64,000 nt of DNA from UBA7672 sp041398245 (GCA_041398245.1 JAWKVC010000004.1:124001-188000); one strand, 5' to 3'; shown: positions 8,427 through 16,480, numbered from the stretch's first letter. Notes: a model not told the origin generated them from the sequence alone. A program made the numbers and translations.

Positions 8427-8706
8427 GGGTTTTCCTCCGGAGTCACCCGCCGCGCGGCCTCGCGCCAGTTCGAACGACACTGTTCCTATGGGCTCATGGA
8501 TCGGCCGTGGCAATCGCAGGCAGCCCCTGTTCGCCACAGCCCGGACGTGTTAGGGGCTCGCCCATCGAGTTTCGGCCGACGACTTGGCCTCCGCCCCGCC
8601 ACACCCGGCTTCCGGCGCACGCTGACGACATCCACCCACGCTTGATCACCGAGGGGCGCATCGCGTTCACGCGAGCGCCGTCACGACTGCTAAGGGAAGA
8701 CCCAAG
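8427..8706. other. Intergenic region between divergent small gene and cold-shock gene
   Basis: About 280 nt without a supported gene. It must hold the promoter for the cold-shock gene, and its 3' part would be the cold-shock mRNA leader. No clear -35/-10 pair could be picked by eye in this GC-rich sequence. Confidence 0.4.
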
Positions 8707-8915
8707 ATGACCACCGGAACTGTGAAATGGTTCAACGCCACCAAGGGCTATGGCTTCATCCAGCCGAGAACGGCGCGAAAGACGTGTTCGTTCACATCAG
8801 CGCCGTTGAGGCCGCTGGCCTGCGCGGCCTCGCCGACGGACAGAAAGTGTCCTTCGAGGAGCAAGCCGACAAGCGGTCGGGCAAGATGTCCGCCGTGAAC
8901 CTGCGCGTCGAGTAG
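8707..8915 (+). pseudogene. CspA-family cold-shock protein, one-base frameshift
   Basis: The gene starts MTTGTVKWFNATKGYGFIQP (RNP1 motif KGYGFI) from ATG 8707, preceded by GGGAAGA. After codon 20 the expected ENGAKDVFVHISAVEAAGL (RNP2 motif VFVHIS) continues only in the next frame, to the stop at 8913-8915. Inserting one G near 8765 (CCGAG to CCGGAG) restores an unbroken protein of 69 residues, the normal size for this nucleic-acid chaperone family. A single missing base inside a highly conserved small gene suggests a base-calling or assembly error, although a true pseudogene cannot be excluded. An intrinsic terminator follows. Confidence 0.85.
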
Positions 8916-8997
8916 TCACAACGCGCGGCGGACGATGGTCCGCCTCAGAGACTGACCTGATGGCGTGCGCGTGCAGCCGCGCCGCCGTCAGAACAGG

Positions 8998-9027
8998 AAA
9001 AGGCCGGCTCCCTCAAGCCGGCTTTTT
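8998..9027 (+). terminator. Bidirectional intrinsic terminator
   Basis: GCCGGCT (9003-9009) pairs with AGCCGGC (9016-9022) around a 6-nt loop. It is followed by TTTTT on the plus strand and preceded by AAAA (TTTT on the minus strand). It can end both the cold-shock transcript and the convergent small-membrane-protein operon. Confidence 0.85.
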
Positions 9028-9032
9028 CGCGC

Positions 9033-9332
9033 CTACTCCCCGTCGGGTCCGGTGCAGACCGTCACCTTGAACGCGCCCCAGCAGGAGAATGTCTCCTCGC
9101 CCACCTTGGCGGTGTGAGAGGCGGCGATGATCCAGTCGTGCGATTCCTCATGCGTCACGGCTGGCGGCGGCTGGCCTGCATCCGTATGCGCGGCCGCCCA
9201 GGCGCGCAGTCCTTCGTCCACACCTTCGCGCATGTTCTCCAGCGGCGGCTTCAACCACACGCCAAGCGCGACGAGCACCACGAAGATGCCGCCCACAACC
9301 AGAAGATACCGCCGGAAGAAGCCGCGCTTCAT
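9033..9332 (-). CDS. Small membrane-anchored protein, paralogue 3 of a tandem trio
   Basis: About 99 residues from ATG 9332 (a TTG at 9344 is an alternative). A basic N-terminus (MKRGFFRRY) and one transmembrane segment (LLVVGGIFVVLVALGVWL) are followed by a presumably periplasmic domain. Its end, DWIIAASHTAKVGEETFSCWGAFKVTVC, resembles the ends of the two upstream small proteins: a D/E-W/F/L-hydrophobic strand, then C-W/L-G-hydrophobic-x5-C. The paired cysteines could form a disulfide. Overall size and layout are reminiscent of DUF4359 proteins, but I am not certain of that family. It is last in a same-strand run of four genes; function unknown. Confidence 0.7.
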   Translation of the reverse strand: MKRGFFRRYLLVVGGIFVVLVALGVWLKPPLENMREGVDEGLRAWAAAHTDAGQPPPAVTHEESHDWIIAASHTAKVGEETFSCWGAFKVTVCTGPDGE

Positions 9333-9365
9333 CGTCCGTCCCAAGCCGCGTTGTGCCTGCCGCGT

Positions 9366-9656
9366 CTAGCCCGCCGCCGGCGTTTGCGCCACTGCCGCCG
9401 GTCCAAGACAGAAGAAGCGGGAATAGACGCCCCAGCATTCCAGCAGCTTTCCCGCATCCGACGTCATGGTCGAGCGCGTGACGACATAGAAGTCGTCGAA
9501 GGCGTACTTGCCCGTCGCCGAATCCGGCGCGTCCACCTTGCCCTCTTCCATCAGCGCAACGGCGACGCCGCGATGCAGACCCTGATCTGGCCGCGTCATA
9601 TAGGCCGCACCGCCTGCGATCGCGAGCAGAAGAAAGAGGACAATCACCACGCGCAT
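9366..9656 (-). CDS. Small membrane-anchored protein, paralogue 2 of a tandem trio
   Basis: A 96-residue protein from ATG 9656. The N-terminal segment MRVVIVLFLLLAIAGGAAYM is a signal anchor or uncleaved signal, followed by TRPDQGLHRGVAVALMEEG and the shared C-terminal block FDDFYVVTRSTMTSDAGKLLECWGVYSRFFC. It shares this block with its neighbours on both sides, so the three genes are probably tandem duplicates. The open frame can be extended upstream, but ATG 9656 places the hydrophobic segment at the N-terminus, which is the better model. Function unknown; a DUF4359-like relationship is suggested, not proven. Confidence 0.72.
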   Translation of the reverse strand: MRVVIVLFLLLAIAGGAAYMTRPDQGLHRGVAVALMEEGKVDAPDSATGKYAFDDFYVVTRSTMTSDAGKLLECWGVYSRFFCLGPAAVAQTPAAG

Positions 9657-9711
9657 CGAACGCTCCCGTTCCGGACTCGTGAGGCCGCCCCGCCCTGCGG
9701 GTCTTATAACC

Positions 9712-10005
9712 CTATTTCTTTTCGGGCGGCGAGCACAGGTACTGTGCGTAAAGGCCAAGGCATTCGAGAACCACATCGTCGCCGGAACGAATGGTGTAGC
9801 GTGTCGCGACGATAAGATCCTCAAACTTGCGCTCGTCCTTGCGGCCGGTCAGCACATCGCCGATCAGGTCGCCGACATCGAAGCCGCCGCGCCGTTCGGC
9901 CATCACCTTTTCAGCGTTGGCGCGCTGCGCCACCTCGTCCGGCTTGGTCAGGAACCCGCCGAACGCCAGCGCGCCGGCCAGCACAAGAATAATCAACGTC
10001 CTCAT
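9712..10005 (-). CDS. Small membrane-anchored protein, paralogue 1 of a tandem trio
   Basis: A 97-residue protein from ATG 10005: an N-terminal hydrophobic segment (MRTLIILVLAGALAFGGFL), then TKPDEVAQRANAEKVMAERR, and the shared block FEDLIVATRYTIRSGDDVVLECLGLYAQYLC near the C-terminus. Its start overlaps the stop of the MmcQ/YjbR-like gene (ATGA), so the run 10442 to 9033 is likely one operon. The conserved Cys pair and a single membrane anchor suggest a small envelope protein. No function is known to me. Confidence 0.72.
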   Translation of the reverse strand: MRTLIILVLAGALAFGGFLTKPDEVAQRANAEKVMAERRGGFDVGDLIGDVLTGRKDERKFEDLIVATRYTIRSGDDVVLECLGLYAQYLCSPPEKK

Positions 10006-10442
10006 CGGGTCGTCCTTGCCCCCTTGGTTGCGGCCGGACGTTTGCCGCCCGCCGCTGTCCGTTTCCGTCCCCTGTCCGAAGCGGGTGTCGCCGGAGCCTG
10101 CCCGGCCGCCTCGTCCCAAGCCTTGATCCACTTCTTGGGCGCATTATGGCGCCACTGCCGTTCGAGATAGCCCCTGAGCTGCGCCGGCGTCAGCCGCTTC
10201 AGCCGCGCCAGCACGATCGGGTAATTCCGGTAATGGTCTGTGAAGTGGAAGGTCTCCGGATCGGCCTCGCACAGCATCTCGCGTTCATCGAACGGAACCT
10301 GCCCCAGCACCACGCTGTCGTCCTCGGCCCGCAGCCGCGTGAAGAACTTGCCGAACGCCTTCCAGGCCGGCTGCCCGTAGGACGTGGCGAATTCCGTCTC
10401 CGGGAAGGCTCCTGCCACGGCGTGAAACTGTTTCGGCGTCAT
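10002..10442 (-). CDS. MmcQ/YjbR-family protein
   Basis: A 146-residue cytoplasmic protein. Its opening MTPKQFHAVAGAFPETEFATSYGQPAWKAFGKFFTRL matches the MmcQ/YjbR (CyaY-like fold) family, and the middle VLGQVPFDEREMLCEADPETFHFTDHY fits the same fold. A basic Ala/Pro/Arg-rich tail (about 115-146) is not part of the domain. The family is often labelled DNA-binding, but no reaction is established. It heads the operon with the three small membrane proteins through a 4-nt overlap. Confidence 0.82.
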   Translation of the reverse strand: MTPKQFHAVAGAFPETEFATSYGQPAWKAFGKFFTRLRAEDDSVVLGQVPFDEREMLCEADPETFHFTDHYRNYPIVLARLKRLTPAQLRGYLERQWRHNAPKKWIKAWDEAAGQAPATPASDRGRKRTAAGGKRPAATKGARTTR

Positions 10443-10566
10443 CGCGTTAGCTTAGACCTTGGCCTCCGGGCCGCAAAAGAGGACTGAACCGATGTTCAGG
10501 AAAACAGGGCGAAAATTCCTTGGGCCGGTCTTGTTTTCGCCGGGCGCGAAGCGGAGGTTGGCCGCC

Positions 10567-11373
10567 ATGAGCATCCTGAGCACCCTCTTCCCCCTCGCCC
10601 TCTCTGTGTCTGCGCAGGCGCTGGCCGCGCAGGCCCCGGTGACCGTCGAGCCGCTTCCCGCGCCGGATCTTGCGCCGGTTGTCGCACAGCCGGTCACGCC
10701 GGCCCCCGCTCCGGTCATCCCGGTTGTGGTGGATACGCCCAAACCCGTGATCACGCCGGTCGCGCCGAAGCCCGCGCCCGTGGTTGCGCCGCCCGCCGCC
10801 GAAATCGTGAAGGTCCAGGCCCCGGGCCCGCTTGACCGCAACACCATCATCGACCGCGTCGCCAGGGCGATGTCCGATACGAAGACCGCGCAGGGCCGCT
10901 TCACCCAGATCGATCCGCAGGGCTCGCCCTCGTCCGGCGTGTTCTACATCAGCCGTCCGGGCCGCGTGCGCTTCGAATACACCTCGCCCGAGCCGATGTT
11001 CATTGTCTCGGACGGCCAGACCGTCTCGATCGAGGAGCCCAAGCGCAAGGCGTATGACGCGATCCCGCTGTCCTCGACGCCGCTGCACCTGTTCCTGCGC
11101 TCGGATATCGATCTCAAGCGCGACGGCAGCGTCACCGACGTCAATTCCAGCAACGGCTTCCATTACGTGACGCTGGTCGACAAGACGGGCGAAGCGGAAG
11201 GCAAGATGATCCTGCAATTCCGCCAGTCGGACTTCGAACTGCTGGGCTGGCGCCAGGTCGACGGCACGGGCGCGGAAACCCGTGTCTCGCTGTCCGACAT
11301 CAAGCAGAACGTGTCGCTGAAACCGTCCCTGTTCGTCGTGCGCGATCCGAACGACAACGACGACCGCCGCTAG
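10567..11373 (+). CDS. lolA: LolA-family outer-membrane lipoprotein carrier with Pro-rich linker
   Basis: A periplasmic lipoprotein chaperone of the Lol pathway, 268 residues from ATG 10567, which has GGAGG 9 nt upstream and opens directly with a signal peptide (MSILSTLFPLALSVSAQALA). The frame extends back to ATG 10492, but that would bury the signal. Residues about 24-88 form a Pro/Val/Ala-rich linker, which is unusual for LolA. The LolA domain then begins at IIDRVARAMSDTKTAQGRFTQ, with SGVFYISRPGRVRFEY and PMFIVSDGQTVSI as in the family. The label lolA rests on the domain; a LolA-like paralogue with another client is possible. Confidence 0.85.
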   Translation: MSILSTLFPLALSVSAQALAAQAPVTVEPLPAPDLAPVVAQPVTPAPAPVIPVVVDTPKPVITPVAPKPAPVVAPPAAEIVKVQAPGPLDRNTIIDRVARAMSDTKTAQGRFTQIDPQGSPSSGVFYISRPGRVRFEYTSPEPMFIVSDGQTVSIEEPKRKAYDAIPLSSTPLHLFLRSDIDLKRDGSVTDVNSSNGFHYVTLVDKTGEAEGKMILQFRQSDFELLGWRQVDGTGAETRVSLSDIKQNVSLKPSLFVVRDPNDNDDRR

Positions 11374-11400
11374 ACGCGTCACAGCCAGATGATGATTCGC

Positions 11401-11422
11401 GGCCCGGCCCCGAAGCCGGGCC
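11401..11422 (+). terminator. GC hairpin after the lolA-like gene
   Basis: GGCCCGGC (11401-11408) pairs perfectly with GCCGGGCC (11415-11422) around a 6-nt loop, 28 nt after the stop. No T run follows, so it may work poorly as an intrinsic terminator or mainly protect the 3' end. Confidence 0.4.
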
Positions 11423-11827
11423 GTAAATCTGCGCGGAGCCCGCCGGAAAACCGGGCGGGCGGGCGCGCAACACTCAAATTTTAACCAAGCTTCAGGTGAC
11501 AAATCTGCGACTTCGTGGCCTAATTGTCACGTGGATCGAAGCCGCTCGCGTCTGAGCTTCCCCCCGCAGACGCTCGCAGTGGATCGAAAGCCGGTGCTAT
11601 CCCCCGGCCCCCATCGCGCCCCTGTGGCGCAAGGCGCGCCTGGCTGTCCCCGCGGCCGGGCGCGTCTCAGTTCAGGGCTCCCCAATCCGGTTGATCTGGC
11701 TGGGGTTTTCTCGCCCTCCGCGTGAAATCGCCCCGCGTCAGCGGCTTTTCCTTGATCGCAGGCGCGGCGCACCCGATTGTCCTAGCGAACGTCCAGCCCA
11801 GCCCTCTCTGTCCGCCTTTTCCCGCCC
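11423..11827. other. Intergenic region with no supported gene
   Basis: About 400 nt between the lolA-like gene and xth. Short frames here lack ribosome-binding sites and recognisable protein. A less GC-rich patch around 11470-11530 (containing AATTTTAACC) may hold a promoter; nothing more can be supported. Confidence 0.4.
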
Positions 11828-12643
11828 ATGAAACGCCTCTCCCTGGCGACCTGGAACATCAATTCGGTTCGCCTCCGTATCGACCGTGTGATCGCCTTCC
11901 TGAAGCGCGAGAAGCCGGACGTCCTGTGTCTGCAGGAAATCAAATGCCTGGAGGACCAGTTCCCCCGCAAGGCATTCGAAGCGGCGGGCTATAAGCACAT
12001 CCATCTCTCCGGCCAGAAGGGCATGCACGGCGTCGCCATCGTCTCGAGGCAGCCGATCACCGCGCTCGAAACGCCGGCCTTGTGCCGCCACGGCCATGCG
12101 CGCTGCGCGGCGGTCGAAGTGGGCGGCTTCGAGTTGCAGAACCTTTACGTCCCGGCCGGCGCCGACATTCCCGACCCCGCGGTCAACGAGAAGTTCGCCC
12201 ACAAGCTCGACTTCGTGGAGCGCATGCGCGCCTTCTACCTCGCGCGCGCGCAGAAGCGCTCCGCCCTGCCCTTGCTGGTCGCCGGCGACATCAACATCGC
12301 GCCGGAGGAAAACGATGTCTGGTCACACCGGCAATTGCTGAACGTGGTCAGCCACACGCCGGTCGAGACCGACGGCCTCAAGCGCGTGCTGACGGAGGGC
12401 AAATTCACCGACATCGCCCGCGCCAAGCACAAGCCGGACGAAAAGCTCTACACATGGTGGAGCTATCGCGCCGCCGACTGGAAGGTCTCCAACCGCGGCC
12501 GCCGCCTTGATCACTGGTGGGCCGACAAGCGCGCGACGCCGCTGGTCGATATCGCCAGCTACCGCATCCACACGGCCGAACGCGGCGGGGAAAAGCCCTC
12601 CGACCACGTCCCCGTCACCGTGACGGTCACGGCTGCGGCCTAG
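11828..12643 (+). CDS. xth: Exodeoxyribonuclease III
   Basis: A base-excision repair nuclease (AP endonuclease and 3'-5' exonuclease), 271 residues, starting MKRLSLATWNINSVRLR. Family landmarks are present: catalytic Asn in WNINS, Glu in LCLQEIKC (metal ligand), the YVPAG block, the GDINIAPEE block with the conserved Asp and Asn, and C-terminal RRLDHWWA and SDHVPV (catalytic Asp-His). Complete. Its last 4 nt (CTAG) overlap the last 4 nt of the convergent sulfotransferase gene. Confidence 0.96.
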   Translation: MKRLSLATWNINSVRLRIDRVIAFLKREKPDVLCLQEIKCLEDQFPRKAFEAAGYKHIHLSGQKGMHGVAIVSRQPITALETPALCRHGHARCAAVEVGGFELQNLYVPAGADIPDPAVNEKFAHKLDFVERMRAFYLARAQKRSALPLLVAGDINIAPEENDVWSHRQLLNVVSHTPVETDGLKRVLTEGKFTDIARAKHKPDEKLYTWWSYRAADWKVSNRGRRLDHWWADKRATPLVDIASYRIHTAERGGEKPSDHVPVTVTVTAAA

Positions 12644-13254
12644 CCGCCCTTCAGCATTTCGAAGAACTGCTCGCGGTCATTGGTGCGCGGGAACGGGTCG
12701 GCCGGAACCGGCTTGCCAAGAAACGCGCACAGCGGCTCCCACCCCTGCTTCACGTCGAACACCAGCAACCTGTCGGCGGGGATCGCCGCCTTCACCGCCC
12801 GCTCATGCGCGATGAACGCGTTGATCAGCCCGTCGCGGTCGAGATCGAGCGGAATGCCTGCCTTCGCGACGACCTTCACGACCATCTCGAGCCAGCCGCG
12901 CTTGTCCGGCGGCGCATGCTCCCGGCCTTTGAGAACCGTGTAGATCGTCTCGCCGAAGCTCTCGGCCCAGCTTTCCGGCGTCCGGGTCGACAGCACGAAT
13001 TTGGCGCCGGGATAGACGGTTGCCAGTTCGCGGAAGAAAGACGCCGTCGTCCAGTCGACGGCGCTGTTGTAGCCCTGATAGATCGCGCCCCAGTCGGGCT
13101 TTCCGGCAATCGCAGCGTCCCACAGCGGCGATTGCCTCGGGATATCGTGGATCACCTCTTCCATGTGGTGACACGGCCCAAGCCCGAGCTGGTTGAGCGC
13201 GAACTTGAGCGAATACGTTCCTGTGCGGCCGAGACCGGCGCCAATGACATGCAT
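12640..13254 (-). CDS. Sulfotransferase-family protein
   Basis: 204 residues from ATG 13254, preceded by GGAGGA at 7 nt. The opening MHVIGAGLGRTGTYSLKFALNQLG carries the phosphosulfate (PAPS) binding loop GRTGTYSLK of the P-loop sulfotransferase superfamily. The second PAPS motif region, PGAKFVLSTRTPESWAESF, lies about 85 residues later. This is the soluble sulfotransferase type common in bacteria and related to eukaryotic uncharacterised homologues; the acceptor is unknown. The upstream frame extension is not used because it lacks a signal and would bury the P-loop. Confidence 0.85.
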   Translation of the reverse strand: MHVIGAGLGRTGTYSLKFALNQLGLGPCHHMEEVIHDIPRQSPLWDAAIAGKPDWGAIYQGYNSAVDWTTASFFRELATVYPGAKFVLSTRTPESWAESFGETIYTVLKGREHAPPDKRGWLEMVVKVVAKAGIPLDLDRDGLINAFIAHERAVKAAIPADRLLVFDVKQGWEPLCAFLGKPVPADPFPRTNDREQFFEMLKGG

Positions 13255-13332
13255 GAAGCTGTCCTCCCCTTGGCCGCACGCTATATCCACCTCAGGGACC
13301 GCACAACGAACGAGACCCTACGGGAGCGCTGC

Positions 13333-13962
13333 GTGAACCGTACTTTTCTGCTCGCTGGTTTTCTGTCCGCGCTCGCGCTGGCCGCGTGCACGCCCGGGGC
13401 GGACGAGCCGCTGGATGAAACGCCGGGCACGCCGGAAGCCGCCGAAACGCCGCCGCCGGCGACCCAACAGGCCGACGCTTCAGCTCTGACGCCCGAAGGC
13501 TGGGGCGATCTGAAGATCGGCATGAGCCGCGCGGACGTCGAGGCGATCGTCGGCCCCACCGCCACGCCCGACGCCATGCCGGCCAGCGACGACATCAATG
13601 CCTGCGACGACTATCAGCCCCAGCGCGCGCCGCTGGGCCTGTTCGTCATGCTGGAAGACAATATCCTCACGCGCATCACGCTCGCCGAACTCAACGATGT
13701 GAAAACCGCCGACGGCTTCGGGCTTGGCGATCCGGCGGACAAGGTGAAGGCTTTCTACGGCGCCCGAGCCGTCGTCACGCCGCACAAATACATGGACCAC
13801 CCCGCCGAATACATCACGGTGTGGAGCGGCGGCCCGCGCAGCGAATCCTATGTCGAGGAGCCCGATGCACGCGGTCTCGTCTACGAGATCGACGGCTCAG
13901 GCAATGTCGGCGCGATCCACGCCGGCGGCCCCAGCATCCAGTATGTCGAAGGCTGCGCCTGA
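13333..13962 (+). CDS. Putative lipoprotein of unknown function
   Basis: A 209-residue protein from GTG 13333. The signal (NRTFLLAGFLSALALAAC) has a lipobox LAAC at about residue 19, so it is predicted to be lipidated. A low-complexity Thr/Pro/Ala/Glu stretch follows. The domain that begins LTPEGWGDLKIGMSRADVEAIVG resembles the start of SmpA/OmlA-like small folds, where a short motif precedes a beta-rich region; this is a weak similarity. The start upstream of 13333 is rejected because the extra residues read as antisense of the sulfotransferase gene. Confidence 0.7.
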   Translation: MNRTFLLAGFLSALALAACTPGADEPLDETPGTPEAAETPPPATQQADASALTPEGWGDLKIGMSRADVEAIVGPTATPDAMPASDDINACDDYQPQRAPLGLFVMLEDNILTRITLAELNDVKTADGFGLGDPADKVKAFYGARAVVTPHKYMDHPAEYITVWSGGPRSESYVEEPDARGLVYEIDGSGNVGAIHAGGPSIQYVEGCA

Positions 13963-13969
13963 GGCGCGC

Positions 13970-14390
13970 CTATCGCTGCGCGTAGGGATAGCAGCGGGCG
14001 CGCGGCAGCGGCACGTCATAGTGGCGGCCCAGCGCCTCGATGGCGTCCGGCATGATCGGGATAGGGATCGGCATTCTCCGGCCCGACCACGATCACCGGA
14101 CAATCGCCCAGCGGCTTGCCGCCCGGCGGCAGCATGGCCGTCACCAGCCCTGCCCCGTCATCGGCCCGCAGCGTCAGGAACAGCGGCATCGTCCGCGCAA
14201 GGTGTCCCTTCAGACCGATATCGCGCTCCAGACCCGGGCCCGGCTGATACGACCGGCGCGCCCGCGCCTTGGCCAGCAGGAAATGTTTCTCGACCGCATG
14301 GCGCATCAGCCGCGATTCGTCGGCGGCTTCGGCGTCGGTCTCAATACGGAACCAGGCGCGCCCCTTGGACGCATCGCACACATACTGCAT
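13970..14390 (-). pseudogene. Hypothetical protein gene with an apparent frameshift
   Basis: From ATG 14390 the complement reads MQYVCDASKGRAWFRIETDA, then RHAVEKHFLLAKARARRSY, then a beta-rich part ending VIVVGPENADPYPD. At about 14052-14060 the sense jumps to the adjacent frame, MPDAIEALGRHYDVPLPRAR then CYPYAQR, ending at the stop 13970-13972. Joined, the product would be about 138 residues, without signal or membrane segment. I do not recognise the family. Staying in the first frame adds only about ten unrelated residues before a stop (near 14016), which supports a one-base error or lesion. Confidence 0.6.
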
Positions 14391-14483
14391 GTGAGAGTTC
14401 TCCCGGCCCTCAAGGTAGGACCGGCGCCTGCGTGGCGGAAGTCCCGCGCTGCAGATGTGAGCGGCGACAAACCGAAACGATGA

Positions 14484-15374
14484 TCAGCTGTGGCGTAGCC
14501 GCCGCGCCAGCGCCTTGCCGAGCATCGCGCCGATCTGCGGACCCTGTCGCGGATAGAGATAGGGCTCCAGCACCTCGAGCTCCATAAGCAGAAGTCCGCC
14601 CTCCGCCCCGCGCACCATGTCGACGCGCGCATAGAGTGGCGCTTCGGCAAGCGCGCCCAACACAGACGACGCCGCAGCCAGATCGGCCGGCGTCGGATCA
14701 ATCGCCTCCGACGTGCCGCCATAGGCTTCCTGGATGCGGTAGTCGCCGGACTTCGGCCGCTTCACCAGCACATGGCTGAAATCGCCATCGACAAACAGGA
14801 AGGAATATTCGCCCTCGCTCGCGATCGACGGAATGAAAGGCTGGATCATGCCCGGCCTGTCCATGACCGGGCCCGGCGCCGGAAGATTCGCACGGTTGTA
14901 GCGCACCTGCGCCCGCGCCCCGCCGCCCACCTGCCGCTTCAGCACGACATCGTCGGCGCCGAAGACGCGCATCGCCTCCGCGATATCGTCCGCCGTCGGC
15001 GCCTCGGGCCACAGCGTCGGGATCACGGCGACGCCCTTCGCCTCGATCTCGCGCAGATAGGTCTTGCGGATGTTCCAGCGCACCGTCGCCGGATCGTTGA
15101 ACACCGGCACGCCCAGGGCGGCGATCCGGTCCAGCGTCGCAAGAAACGCCTCGTGCTGGTCCTGATAGTCCCATGCGCAATTGACCAGCACAGCGCCGAA
15201 CCGGCGCCAGTCCGTCGCCGCATCCGTCCAGCGCACCGGCGTCAGCTCCAGTCCCTCGGGCGCGAAGCCGCCGCGCAGGATCTCCAGCTGGATGTCGAAC
15301 AGATAGGCGTCCGAGCGTCTGTCCGTTGCGCCGGACACCAGGTTTGCCGCCGTCAGCAGGGCGATTTCGGTCAT
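14484..15374 (-). CDS. ATP-grasp domain protein
   Basis: A 296-residue cytoplasmic enzyme. An N-terminal Rossmann-like part (MTEIALLTAANL to about 95) precedes RWNIRKTYLREIEAKGVAVIPT, DDVVLKRQVGGGARAQVRY (the grasp loop) and LPAPGPVMDRPGMIQPFI. The metal-binding end LLMELEVLEPYLYP follows. This matches RimK/glutathione-synthetase-like ATP-grasp ligases, which join a carboxylate to an amine with ATP. The substrate cannot be inferred from context: neighbours are a hypothetical gene and a divergent sugar or nucleoside kinase. Confidence 0.82.
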   Translation of the reverse strand: MTEIALLTAANLVSGATDRRSDAYLFDIQLEILRGGFAPEGLELTPVRWTDAATDWRRFGAVLVNCAWDYQDQHEAFLATLDRIAALGVPVFNDPATVRWNIRKTYLREIEAKGVAVIPTLWPEAPTADDIAEAMRVFGADDVVLKRQVGGGARAQVRYNRANLPAPGPVMDRPGMIQPFIPSIASEGEYSFLFVDGDFSHVLVKRPKSGDYRIQEAYGGTSEAIDPTPADLAAASSVLGALAEAPLYARVDMVRGAEGGLLLMELEVLEPYLYPRQGPQIGAMLGKALARRLRHS

Positions 15375-15484
15375 CGGGCTTCTGTGCCTATCCTGTCACT
15401 TGCACTCACGGCGCCCCCGGTCTTTAAGACCGCTCAGCCCCGCTTTCCATGGTGGATTTTGCGCCGGCGAGGGGAATAATTCTC

Positions 15485-16480
15485 ATGCCGGTGAAGTACG
15501 ACGTCGTCGCCCTTGGCAACGCCATCATGGACGTGATCGCGCAGGTCGATGACGACTTCCTGGTCCGCTACGACATCCCCAAGGCGCGCACCAACCTCAT
15601 CGAGGAAGACCGCGCCGCCATGCTCTACAACGCCCTGCCAGCAACCCGCGTCGAAACCTCGGGCGGCTCGGCCGGCAACTCGATCGCGGGCCTGCGCAGC
15701 CTCGGCGGCCGCGGCGGCTTCATGGGCAAGGTCGCCGATGACGCCATCGGCAAGGCCTATGTCGCCGACATGCAGACCATCGGCGTCGACTTCTTCGGCT
15801 CGCCGCTCACCAACGGCCCCTCCACCGCCCGCTCGATGATCGCCGTCACGCCCGATGGCGAGCGCTCGATGAACACCTTCCTCGGCGCCTCCACCGAATT
15901 CGCAGCCAGCGATGTCGACGCCGGCGCGGTCGCGTCCGCCGAATGGCTCTATCTGGAAGGCTATCTGTTCGACAAACCCGCCGCCAAGACGGCGTTCGTG
16001 CATGCCTCCGAAGTCGCCAAGTCCGCCGGCCGCAAGGTCGCCATCACCCTGTCGGACGTGTTCTGCGTCGATCGTCACCGCGACAGCTTCGTCCATCTCG
16101 TCCGCACGCACTGCGACCTCGTCTTCGCCAACGAGCATGAATTGCTCGCACTCTATGAAACCGACGACTTCGACGCGGCCGTCACCCAGATCCGCAATGA
16201 CAGCCAGATCGCCGCCATCACGCGCTCGTCCAAGGGTTCGGTCATCGTTTCGGGCTCGGACACCTGGTTCGCGCCGGTCACCGCCGCGCCCGTCGTCGAC
16301 GCCACCGGCGCGGGCGACCAGTACGCCGCCGGCATGCTCTACGGCATCACCCACGGCCTTCCCCTGATCGATGCGGCGAAGCTGGGCAATCTCTGCGCCG
16401 GCGAGGTGATCTCCCACATCGGCCCACGCCCCGCCGTCAACCTGCGCGACCTCGCCATCGCCGCAGGCTTCAAGCTCTAG
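15485..16480 (+). CDS. PfkB-family carbohydrate/adenosine kinase
   Basis: 331 residues from ATG 15485, with GAGGGG about 10 nt upstream; the longer frame from 15449 is less likely. The N-terminal KYDVVALGNAIMDVIAQVDD, the di-glycine block TSGGSAGNSIAGLRSLGG and the C-terminal signature VVDATGAGDQYAAGMLYG (anion hole and catalytic Asp) are those of the ribokinase/PfkB superfamily. The overall form resembles alphaproteobacterial adenosine kinases (phosphorylating adenosine to AMP), but a sugar substrate is possible. It converges on the Cys-rich gene, sharing the 4-nt CTAG overlap. Confidence 0.9.
   Translation: MPVKYDVVALGNAIMDVIAQVDDDFLVRYDIPKARTNLIEEDRAAMLYNALPATRVETSGGSAGNSIAGLRSLGGRGGFMGKVADDAIGKAYVADMQTIGVDFFGSPLTNGPSTARSMIAVTPDGERSMNTFLGASTEFAASDVDAGAVASAEWLYLEGYLFDKPAAKTAFVHASEVAKSAGRKVAITLSDVFCVDRHRDSFVHLVRTHCDLVFANEHELLALYETDDFDAAVTQIRNDSQIAAITRSSKGSVIVSGSDTWFAPVTAAPVVDATGAGDQYAAGMLYGITHGLPLIDAAKLGNLCAGEVISHIGPRPAVNLRDLAIAAGFKL

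Noticed and set aside
6588..8537. Minus-strand open frame of 649 residues over ftsK
   Set aside because: Only its first part (before about 8260) is the start of a small real gene; the rest is antisense of ftsK.
8707..8915. Programmed frameshifting in the cold-shock gene
   Set aside because: No slippery heptamer or pseudoknot seen at 8765; a missing base explains it more simply.
12517..13332. N-terminal extension of the lipoprotein at 13333
   Set aside because: It reads as antisense of the sulfotransferase gene and would bury the lipobox signal.
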